Origin: Hymenopellis radicata
Lineage: Eukaryota > Basidiomycota > Agaricomycetes > Agaricales > Physalacriaceae
Reading direction: 5' to 3'
DNA length: 64,000 nucleotides
Assembly (NCBI GenBank): GCA_015501595.1
Contig: JADNRX010000175.1
Coordinates: 1-64,000 of the forward strand
Made by a program: the position numbers and the translations under genes. Positions within the stretch are counted from its first letter, which is position 1, and each line of letters starts with the position of its first letter. The notes beneath the pieces were generated by a model. That model did not search any database, was not told where the DNA came from, and worked only from the letters and a program-made list of their open reading frames with translations. Below, piece after piece: positions 21,479-31,621 of this stretch.

Positions 21479-24400
21479 ATGTTCAATGTCAGGTCCTTCC
21501 GGAGAGCGCGACGCACTCGACGCACGACGAACTCTAATCCATATCCTTCCTCCTCTCAAGCAGAGCAGGCCTCCTCCTCCTCACCACCTAAAGCGCGTCA
21601 GACGTATCCCTCGCATGGTGGGAACCAGCGCCAATCTGAGAACGAGGAGTACGATTCAATTCGAACGCAGCGTTACGTCCGCGATGACCTTGGGTACCTT
21701 CAAACGGTTGACGGCGTGCACTTTGGAAGCGATGTAAACGCTGCGCGCCGCCAGGATGCCTTGACTGACGACGAGGGTTCAATTGGCGACCCAGAGACTG
21801 AGCCAATGGATCTAGACGAGGTTATTATGGAGGACGTCTCGGGCTGGGTCGACGAGGACGACGGCGTGGCAGATGCGGAGGCCAATCAAGCGGCAAAGAA
21901 ACCTATATCTTCGACGCGGCCACCTGGAAAGGTGATAATTTTTTTGGTTGTATTTTATTCATTTCTGACTGCTCTCAGCGGCGCGCGATGGACATCTGGA
22001 AGGGCCTGTTCGGTGGACGAAATTATTCGCAGGAATTCTTGTACGAACTCCTCCGCACAAAAGGACGGGGCGGCGCCGAGAGGACGAAATGCAATCGTTG
22101 TGGCAAGCCCAATACTGCGATATATCGTTGTAAGGAATGCTCACCGACGCGCTTGATCTGTAAAGAGTGCTGTTTGGTAGAGCACGCCCAGCTGCCTCTG
22201 CACGTTGTGCGGGTAAGTAAATATTATTGTCGACTGGACTTGCCTCTGATGAGCGACACCTAGCAATGGGATGGAAAGAAATTCAAGAAGATTGCTCTAC
22301 GTTCCTTGGGCCTCCGAGTCTATCTGGGCCACGAGGATGGTTCCAGATGTATCATGCCTCGAATAGAGCCTCGCCCCATAGTCGTGATGCATACCACTGG
22401 TCTGCACGAGGTCTCAGTCCGATACTGTAACTGTCTTGAGGCCACTCCTCGGCGGATCCAGCTCTTACGCTTCGGGTGGTATCCCGCTTCAGTTCAACTT
22501 CCGGCGACATGTGCCACGTTACAACTGCTCGATCTCTTCCATGGTTTAACACTGAATGGCAAACTATCGGCGTACAACTTCTATAAGACTATGATTTATC
22601 TTACCGATGCGTTGGGCATCAAAGTACCTAAGGTGAGGTCCCGCCAATGCGTGGAGATATGGAACTAACTGTCTTCAACCCAGAAACGATACCAGCCTTT
22701 TTTGAGGATGATACGCCAATACCGCCACCTGTTGATGATGATGCGGGGAGGTAAAGGCGTCCAGAAGGATGGCGCCAATCATTTCAAGCGGGGCGAGCTG
22801 ACGCTACAGTGTCCCGCGTGTCCTATTCCCTCGGTCAATCTCCCCCCAGATTGGATGGATCGTGTTGATCAGTAAGTATCATGGCAATTATCCGGGGTGT
22901 TCGGGCTGACAGTATCTCAGATTTCTGTATCGCAAGATAGTTTCTGTCGATGCGTGTTTTCGCCTAACAAATCTCTTTCGGTCAAATCAGTCGACCGATC
23001 CGTCTTTACATCCGGGAGCCGGTTACATGTTGGAGGATACAGGCGAATATGGTATGCATGTGCTGATGAACGCCACGCAGAAAGATGTGAGTTGTTTCCC
23101 CGGTGAGGAGTGAAAGTGTTAAGCAGAGACACCGATAGATAAGCACTTGCAGTGGGTTCAAGGCCATTGCGCATGCCGACGCGAAATGCCATACCGGCCT
23201 GAGATCAACCGGCGTCGTTGCTGTGTGTTGTTCTCGACACGAGATGGTCTCTGCGCAGGCTGTCGGGAATTTGCAGAAGGGTGAAAGGTTGGTTTTTCTT
23301 AAGTGGATGACACGGTGTTTACTCTGCTCCTAGATATTGTAATTCTGACTATGCTGTATGCTCCGCCCTTCAAGACTCTCACGACCTCAAGGGTGTCGTG
23401 TTCTCGTACGACATCGTTTGCCAATGGATCAAGAACTTCCAGGCCCGTATGGAAGATCTGCCTGAGGACCTTCGACTACCAGACGATATGGAGATTAGCG
23501 CAGGGATACCGAAGGGTCATTGCCCAGGACATCAAATGGCCTGTCAGATGGATTGGGCCATGGGAATTCAACCGGGCGTCGGACGTACAGATGGTGAGGC
23601 GATCGAGCGTCTGTGGGCGTTTATTCGTATGTGTGCCAGCAGTATCAAGGAAATGGGACCTGGTTCTCGTTGTGATACGCTCGATGATCAGTTCGGTTTC
23701 CACAATTGGTGTAAATTGATTGGGATGGGTACGTTGCTCTTATTCGACGTGTTGAGAATTATGTTCATGTCATGCTAGGTCTGACTTTCCTCAAACGGAG
23801 CATCAAGGCATTTACTGAAGCCCCGAAGCATGAGGCACTGCATGCCGATTTCACGGCTCATTTACCGCCGGACGTCGTCGCTCGTTGGACGGAGTGGATC
23901 GAGGCTTGGGAAAAGGACAAGGAGAGTCGTGAGAACCCGTACGCGCAGGATGATACTAACCGTGAGTTTGATTGGTGATTGTTTTTGTATTGCAGGCTAA
24001 CTAGCTGCTGAAGGGGATACCGAGGCGAAGGCGCGTTATCGCGTGAGGGAAGAAGAGAGACTTAGCTACGAGGCCGGCGAGATACCGCTGCATGATACGT
24101 CGCCATGCGGCGTGCTCGTGAATGGATTCTTGATTGAAGAACACCAGTAAGTCCTGTCAAATTGTAATCAACAATGTATACTAACAGTCTGCAAAGAGCG
24201 AAACTGAGACTACTTACGGACGGTGATGGCACGGTCATACAAGCGCAAGCTAGCGAGATACAGAAAAAGCGAGTAGCTCTCGCAAGGCGCATTCGGAACT
24301 TCTGAACTGTGCAGTTGGTTTATATGCCCGGGGTCCACAGACAGCTACAAAGGGACAGTGTCACCCGTACGGTTCCTGTGGAGGTCGAGGACCAGGAGCT

Positions 24401-25259
24401 CTATTTACCTTCGGCCTTCTCTGCGGCGAGGCGGTCAAGGGTTTGCATAGGAGACATCGCCAAGAAGGAAGCTGAGATCCGGAAGGGCCAGTGCCATGAT
24501 GCGCTACATGCGATGCGCGACTGCGAACGCGCGCTGAGGACTTTGGCGTCTTATCGGCGTGATGAGACGGATGGACAAGGGGTGAGAACGAGGGCACAGA
24601 CCAGCATCAGTACAATCGAGGCACGCCGAAACTACAATGCTGATAAGTATCGACGTTGTAGACGTGCTCTCGAACGTCTAGAGCCAGGTGGTTCGTGGAG
24701 TGTCGAGTTGAGACCTCTAAGAGACGCCGATGTGGCTAATATGGCAGGTGGAACCTTCGACGTTGATGTCTTGCTGCCGTTGGGTCAAGGCGAGACTGAA
24801 CTATCGTGGGTATGGGCAACTGAGACAGGCCAGGGAGAGGATGTAGTCGAAAGTGAGTACTAGTCCCAATTTATGGCTTCTTCTAATGTGGCGAAAACTT
24901 TTGCAGGTTGCCGGGTGGAATGGCTAAAGAGCCGTGCGCGGTCATTACGGTGGTCGGAAGAGAAGAGGTTTCTAGCAGAGGAAATGCGCCGGGTACCGAT
25001 TACGCTTGAAGAGCGCGCGAAATGGTGGGACGAACACCAGGTGAACGAAGACGACACGCTTGGACCAGATATCCAGGAAGGCGTTCAGGCATACTCGGTG
25101 CAGCAAGCAGATGTCTGGCGTAAGCTGGGTAATACTTTCACGGCACTGTGGGATGTGGATGGGATTGAAATAGGAGAGGAGCTCGGTGATTGGGAAGAGA
25201 TCGATGACCCGGAGGAGGGAGGTGAGAGTGACGATGAAACATTGGTCGGTGATCAGTAG
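21479..25259 (+). CDS. KDZ-family transposase with CxC2 cysteine cluster; one in-frame stop
   Basis: Eleven exons close in frame to 1098 codons: 21479-21931, 21979-22212, 22264-22632, 22684-22871, 22921-23086, 23139-23287, 23334-23728, 23779-23961, 24005-24146, 24188-24852, 24907-25259. An acidic N-terminus is followed by a cysteine cluster (about residues 188-222, CNRCGK...CKECSP...CKECC...H). The KDZ core follows: GLHEVSVRYCNC, ISTCSGFKAIAHAD, FSYDIVCQW, HCPGHQM and GRTDGEAIERLWAF. Expected role: cut-and-paste transposition of a large DNA element. A TGA at 24303-24305 (codon 799) sits where the family has a coding helix just before LVYMPGV; it looks like CGA to TGA. The stop lies inside a 42-nt stretch (24273-24314) with GT start, CTGAAC and CAG end. 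No terminal inverted repeats were located. Confidence 0.88.
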
Positions 25260-25764
25260 ATATGTGTCTCTTCGATAGTTTTATTATTATCCTTCATGTT
25301 TTATTGGCCAGATTTAAATTAGAAGTGGAGATCAAAATGAAGAGCATTTGTTGAGAAATTAGAGGATTGCGGGGTAGGTGGAGACTTGAGGTGTATAGCC
25401 TGGGTGCTGATAAGCGTGTATAGCCCAGCGGTCATAGATGTTAGTGGAGTGTTCACTGAAACCTTTTGGAAGGTCGAGCGTTCGATTCTTGCCTAAGCCT
25501 TGAGTGCAAGCGGGGACTTGGGGCGTATAGTCTATGAACCAACAAGCTTGTATGGCTTAGCGGTCTGCAGGTCAATGGGCAAAGCGAGGCAGCGAATTTT
25601 GTACAGAGTTGAGGGTTCAATTCTTCTTGTTGATCTCCTTTTTCCTACAAAGTATCTATTTGGCTAATAGGTGTCGCTGGACACCCTGTCCATGGACACA
25701 TTGTTAGGCAAATATGAAGGTATCCGAGGACAGGCTATTAGGCAAATAAGGGAATTAAGGGGTG
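25260..25764 (+). repeat. Tandem tRNA-like motifs and a small inverted repeat
   Basis: Two A-box/B-box-like pairs follow each other. TATAGCCCAGCGGTC near 25418 pairs with GCGTTCGATTC near 25465, and TATGGCTTAGCGGTC near 25553 pairs with GGGTTCAATTC near 25613. The second is bracketed by CAACAAG and CTTGTTG. They look like tRNA-derived (SINE-type) heads, not tRNAs. Then 25657-25670 and 25735-25748 form a 14-bp inverted repeat (TATTTGGCTAATAG, one mismatch) about 90 bp across. The duplicated segment copy 2 starts directly after. Confidence 0.45.
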
Positions 25765-26667
25765 GCAGCCATCGGTGGCACGCTCATCGTTGAAAGGTGC
25801 AGTTTTGTAGTTCGATCTGCTTGTTTAGAACTGATGTCGTGTTCCATAAAGCTGAGCTCGACTTGGAGGTGGTAGATATGGCCGTCGTTGTTGTCATGGG
25901 CATGGGCGAGAGGCTGGGATCGGTTGTGCGGAAGAAGCATAGTGAGTCTCCTTCGAGTCGGCCTCTGTTTGGGCTTGTCCATCCGCTGCTTGTCGAGATG
26001 GTGAGCTTGTCTTGGATGCTTTCTATGCCCTCGCTGATTGACCTCTCTCATAGGAATCAAGGCAAGTCTGTTCGTATTTTCCCCTTGCAGTCAATTCCTA
26101 CAGTGGTATCGACTTGCTCACTGGTAAGTCTCGTTCTGGTTCTTCGAATTCACCACTCACGCCGCCTTGTCCAGTCCTCGAGCCGAGGTGTACGTAGCAT
26201 TGTGGTGAGTGAGTCTGCCCCTTTTCGAAGATGTTAAAACTAATGCGGTTTTTGTAGAATATAATTTGTTTTCTGCACAGCGGGGATAGAGTAAGTAACG
26301 TACAATAGATAGATATATGGCCAGAAGTAAGGCCAGCGTAAGGCTGAGTACATACGGCCAGTAAGTGAGGACTCTCGAGAGCAGGACTCGCCAACGCCTG
26401 CAAGACGTGTCTTCATCTCGGCGTGGTATCTCCACCGATCTCCTCAGGTTGAGGTCGAGTACATGCTGCGACGCCTTCACACCCTACTCTGCTCATCCCA
26501 TCAGCACCCGCACCGAACACAGCCGTCGTCGCCTCCACTCTTCCCCCCAGGGCTCCCATCCTCACCAGCACCAACCGTCTTCCTCTCCCTCATGTTCTTC
26601 CCCGATACACCTCCAAGCCCGTCCTCCGCGACATGAAGCCTATACTGGCTACGCGCCGCATCCTCTG

Positions 26668-27274
26668 TCAACTCGATGGGACGCGAGTCGAGTTGGCGGG
26701 AACGGGTACGAGGTTGAGTGTGACGCCGTGCATCTTGGCGCTCTCGTATAAGCGCAGCGAGTCTGCGAAATTGGCGAACTGGACGTGTGCGAAGCCAGGT
26801 TTGGTGGGGGAGGCGGCAGGGACGAAGGAGAGGCGCTGGATGGGGCCGTAGGAGGTGGTCCAGGCGCGGAGGAGGGTGCTCAGTGCATGGGTGGAGGGCG
26901 TGGGGATGAAGGGTATCGTGCCGAGGAAGAGTGTATCGGTGGGTCGTGATGGAGGGCGGATGTCTGTAACGTGTGGACGGGCGTATTCCACGCTGAGCGG
27001 CTCGCCGTCGAGCGAGAGAGCGTTTTGCTGGTGTTCCATAAGAGCGGCTGTAGCAGCGGCTATGGGTTCGAATCCGACGGGGAGGAAATCGTGGCTGAGG
27101 TTATCCCGGAATGCTATCGTGAGTTTAGCGCCGTCCTCGTGTTGCGATCGACAACATACCTTTACTCGCTGAAACTATTCCCTTTAGATTCCTGAATGCA
27201 GGAGGTGCTCGCGTCTCCTGCGAGGAAGCATCCTTGGGAGTGCCGGGTACGTGTAGGATGGATCTTCTCCCCAT
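26668..27274 (-). CDS. Small two-RRM RNA-binding protein (copy 2)
   Basis: Same two-exon structure as the copy at 10540-11146 (exons 27274-27160 and 27113-26668), 186 aa, with no amino-acid difference seen between the copies. RNP2 LFLGTIPF and RNP1 KPGFAHVQFANF are present in the second RRM; the first RRM is degenerate. The intact frame in both copies is consistent with either a functional gene or a very recent duplication. Confidence 0.75.
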
Positions 27275-27492
27275 CTAGATGGACCCGCGTCGGATTCCAT
27301 ATGGGTTGGACGCGTCCTGTCGAGTACAGCCTCCCCAGCCGTCGAAGTATCGCTGCCAACATGATGAACGACTGGAGGCAAGGTGTCGGCCCGAGCATCC
27401 CGCCAAGGACTTCCGAAGTACACATCTGCAAATACAGTGCGCCTTCCTTTCCCCGCGACACGACATGAACGCACGCAGCCACCAAACTCTAC

Positions 27493-28378
27493 ATGGACCT
27501 CACACAGCCGTCCTTCTGGCTCAGCATTGCCTCTATCGCGTTCAACCCCACTGCATGGAATGGTGTGCGCCTTCCTCCCTTATACCCTTCGAGTATTAAT
27601 GATTTGCATAGAATACCACAACCAAACCGTCCTTCTGCCTCTATAACGTTCGCATGGAATATCGTCGCCCGCAATGGTGCGCGCCTTCCTCCCTTATACC
27701 CTTCGAGCACTAATGATTTGCATAGAATACCACAACAAAACCATAACCCGTCTCTTTGGCTCACAAAAAGCCGGCTGCTATTTCCTTGCCTTCATGATAT
27801 TCTCCTTCGGCATGCTCCGCGACAATCTCTTTCATGATGCCCTCGCCTCTCAGCCCGCTTCTCTTCCCTCGCTCGCGAAGCCATTCGACACGTACCTGCC
27901 GATTGCGCTTGTGGCGAGTGGTCAGATTTTGGTTGTGACTTCGACGTGGGCGCTGGGTATCACGGGGACGTTTCTCGGGAATTACTTTGGTATTTTGATG
28001 GACGCGCGCATTGAGGGGTGGGTCACTCCCTCATCTCTCTCTCTCTAACTCCAACTAAATAACACGTAGATTCCCGTTCAACATCCTGACAACCCCATGT
28101 ACTGTACACTTTCGACCGTTATTAAATACGCGTCACGGAGCCGTTGAACCTAACTTAAACCAATAGATAGATTCCCATTCAACATCCTGACAAACCCCAT
28201 GTATGTCGGCTCCACCATGTGCTTTCTCGGTGTCTCCCTATGGTTCCAATCCATCGCTGGGTTGGTTATAACGGTGTATATGTATGTCGTGTATGTCGTG
28301 GCGTTGAGGTTCGAGGGGCCGTTTACGGATATGATCTACGCGAAGAGAGAGGAAGAGAGGGCTGCGAAGAAGCAGTAG
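27493..28378 (+). CDS. OPI3-type phospholipid N-methyltransferase (copy 2, intact as modelled)
   Basis: Exons 27493-27562, 27726-28017 and 28171-28378 give 570 nt, 189 aa, close to the usual length of fungal OPI3/PEM2 (about 200 aa). Motifs seen: FNPTAWN, ITRLFGSQKAGCYFLAF, GMLRDNLFHDALASQP, LGITGTFLGNYFGILMD, FPFNILTNPMYVGSTMCFLG, ALRFEGPFTDMIYAKREEE. Several hydrophobic segments fit an ER multi-pass enzyme using S-adenosylmethionine in the last steps of phosphatidylcholine synthesis. Two oddities. The first intron is 163 nt and contains a duplicated splice unit. The second intron is 153 nt and contains a duplicated exon start plus a MITE fragment. Compared with copy 1 it has Asn for Asp in the GDYFG motif. 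Divergent from the RRM gene with 218 bp between starts. Confidence 0.82.
28102..28166. mobile_element. MITE remnant inside OPI3-like intron
   Basis: Begins CTGTACACTTTCGACCG like the element at 11975 and follows it, with small indels, to 'aaccaatagata', after which the right part of the MITE is missing. It is followed at once by a second copy of the exon start (attccca...ccccatgtatgtcggc). Confidence 0.85.
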
Positions 28379-29484
28379 ATTTTGAGGGGCAGAGGAGGTG
28401 CCAAAAATTATTGATTCTTACGACTCTGATGGTTAATACCTAGAATAGAGGTAGACTGGGTTCAACTAATCTTGATGTGACGTGTTTTCCGCCTGTTGAC
28501 TAGCCCGAGCGCACCACATCGGGTCACCTTCTTTTCGTCAATAAAACCTCGTCCGTTGTCAATGTTATATATACCTCACCGTCGAGAACCGAGATACGCT
28601 GCCTACACTTTGGGTAAAGGCAAAAACGTTCCAAGTGTGCTTAGTCTCTTTGTACTTCAACTTGTACCCACAAGCACTCTCCAAATCCCATCCACACACC
28701 AATTTGGGAGGAGCATCCTGCTTGGCCTTGGGCTCATGTTGTGATGTCGTCATTCGGAAGTGCATGCATCCGGTGTTCCCCTTCTCAAGACGCGGGATTG
28801 CTTTATGTGCACGTATGTCCTTGACCATCCATGTTTTATGGTGTTGTCCAGGCGCATTCAATATCACAACATATATGTGTCTCCCCCTTGACAGGCGAAC
28901 TTCAAGTGGGGGACTTTGTCTGGGCAGGTTCCGCGATTGCGGGAAAGAGGCCTGCCAACTTGAATCCAGTGCAAGCGGGCGCCGTGTCAGTACAACTCCT
29001 CGTATCTTTTGCTGTATGACCAGATATGTCTGGTAACACCGACCCCCGACAAAGCTCCCGCGGAATGGTTGTTGAACGAGTCATCAGTCGGAATGTTAGA
29101 CTAGACACCCTTCTCGTTACTAATCGTCCTACGCTACGTTTAGCCAAGAGGCAGCCCCCAGAGCTCGCGGGGGCTCCAACAACCACCAATGAGTTGCGAC
29201 GGACTGGTTTAAATACAGGGTGGGCAAAGAAAATCGAACAGAAGAAGAGTAGAGTATTCGGCTAAAAGTACAGTAAACAGAGAAATGACAAGAAAAATAG
29301 ATGGTACAGATGGGATGCATACGAGAAATGAGTAAGGACAGACATAAGGAAGAGAGATTGATGGGTGGGTTAAATGCGACGAGTGAGCTAAACTCAACGG
29401 TCAGAAAGGCTTCTAGAACAACATCAATAATACGCTGATGAGCTATGTGACTAGAAGGGATCGGAAAACTGATATATATAACAA

Positions 29485-29508
29485 ACACACACACACACAC
29501 ACACACTA
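29485..29508. repeat. CA dinucleotide microsatellite
   Basis: About twelve uninterrupted CA units, just right of the end of duplicated copy 2. Confidence 0.95.
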
Positions 29509-29509
29509 A

Positions 29510-31621
29510 CTAAAACAAGTAAACACAGCGAACAATGATCTTGAACAGACGTTTCGGAGAAGTCTTAGTCAAGTCCAATCGAACAGTTCGCTCCGGAGTC
29601 TACTCCGCAATTGGAGTCGGAGTTTACTCCGAGGTTGATTTGAACGGGGGAGATGGGATGCCTTCTAACACAGAATATGCTCGAATGCGAGTAAGATGGG
29701 TGGACTACGCTCGTGTGACAAATAGGACTAGCCACCCAATACAAGCCGGCCCGTATGGATTACTGGACAAAGCGGTCTCGACTTTTAGTCAAGTGAACGC
29801 CTCCAGGGTTTTACGGGTCTCCGCTTGACAACGAGAACCGTAAGGTTGTTAGACCTGGTTACTGGGATTCCGTTCGAAAAGGCCGCTGGCGCAATTCTAC
29901 AGAGGTCGCTGCCAAGTCTTAAACCACAAACGGTGGGGTCTAATTCGTCCGAGACGGAGTTTTAGATGAGATTGGTTGAACTACTTTAGAATCCTTATTC
30001 CAAGACTTCCCTCAGGTTTTAGCTATAACCCGGAGGGCGATCGCGAACCCCGCTGGAATGCGGAACTCCGACTGTACACTCGGGCTAGCACCAGTATCGG
30101 GCTACCTTAGTTTCGGAACTCGTTTTTCTTTCAGGGATGGTCTTTGCGTTCGGGGAGCTTCTCGGTTTCGCAGTACTTTACTTGACTTTTGTAGGACCGG
30201 AATTTCAAGGCTCAACACAAGAGTCTTAGATTCACTCAGATATAGTGCGTAAAATGCTTTATACTGGGTGCCACCAAAACTGGGGCTTTACACGACGAAG
30301 GAGCACACTACTTATACAAAACGGGAGAGCCCAGATTACTGCTTATTGTTTTACCCTACTCCGCTCCTTTATTGGTTACCGTTCCTCCGTCTTTGCTTAT
30401 CACCTTCTCCGGTGACCGCGCTTTATTACTTTACTTCTTCTCCTCGCTGCGGACGTGTTGAACGTCCAATAAGATCACTGCTTAGTGAGCCACCCACTGC
30501 TGCGGAGTTCGTCCGCACATGGGGGAGATGTCACCGGACGCGTGAACGCATGGTGGGATAGTCCTTTCTTGAGGGTCGGTCTGCTATTTTCATCGGTGCT
30601 GTGTCGTTCGCGCGCCGGGAAACCTTGTTCGGTGGGTTATGACTCGATTCCACTGGTTATCTCGGAGATGGGCTTATCATCTGACCTATTTTCCTGAATG
30701 GCCGTGCATCCCCGACGCTTATGCTCATAGCACATGATGTTACGGTTACTAGAGGGGTACACCACTCAATAGACCTTTCTCCATTGAGGACCTAGCCCCT
30801 GTCATAAGACATATCTCTGTTCGGGTGCCACGCTTGAGACGCTTCTCGTTGTCCGCTTCAATTGCGGAGAAGGTTTATCACGTGGTACACCGTGTGGTAA
30901 TTCCTTACGTGCCGGCTAAGCCGGTTCTAGGGTACAGATCAGTTCCCTTTTGTCTCGGGGATCTAACGGATACCATTTCGAGGTTGGTAGAGCCGTGGTG
31001 GCTCGGCGATCAAGGTTTCAGGAGAATCAATGATGTACTTCTGGTCCGAGATTCTTTTCGGACTTTCAGGGTTAGAGTTTATTTGTTGATTCCGGCATCT
31101 TAATTGTTGACTTTGCTACAACCTCCGGAGAGGCGGGAACGCGTTCACGGTCTCTGAGCTGAACCATGTTCTAAAACTGCTACTGGTCAGGTAGCAGCCG
31201 CCGGCCTTGTCGACTGAACTATTGGTTTGGACTGAGGATAAGGATATTTTGACACGCTCTTGGTTGTTTATGCGCCACGGTAATATTACCGAGGGTTTGC
31301 GGAGTTTGTCTCCGCAACCATCAAGGAGTCCTCCGTCGTCCTACGGAGGAGTCTCCTATGGGCTATTGTGCCCCGGAGCTCAGCTCGTGAGTTGTTATTA
31401 GCTATTCCGAAGTCCTGGTTTTGACACTAAAATGCGCAAAATTCTTGGATTTTGTCTCATAACCTTACATTGCGTATCATCTCCCCTTAACTTTAATCAT
31501 GTCGTCCTCGACATGGGTGATTTTCCATTTCTGGTTCCCCTCGGTATCGTCGAGGTATTTAAGGGCTGTCTTGGATGCTCAAATTCTTCATCCTTTCAGG
31601 TTCCCGTCTCTCTTGTTCACC
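29510..31621. other. Unexplained 2.1-kb block rich in CGGAG/CTCCG
   Basis: Contains many short palindromes built on ggagt...actcc and cggag...ctccg (for example GGAGTCTACTCC and GGAGTTTACTCC near 29595-29630, and CCTCCGTCGTCCTACGGAGG near 31329). Five open frames of 60-100 codons occur in three different plus frames, without splice signals joining them and without a recognisable domain. Base composition and word use differ from both neighbours. I cannot assign it. Confidence 0.4.

Larger units (their letters stand above)
25765..29435. repeat. Segmental duplication, copy 2
   Basis: Nearly identical to 9637-13461 except at the MITE site and a few scattered substitutions and single-base indels. 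The left boundary is at 'gcagccatcgg'; the right boundary is at 'caataatacgc', after which the sequence is unrelated to copies 0 and 1. Contains the RRM/OPI3 divergent pair and the shared 3' flank. Confidence 0.95.

Noticed and set aside
29535..31103. Five 60-100 codon plus-strand frames as genes
   Set aside because: Different phases, no splice signals linking them, no recognisable domain.
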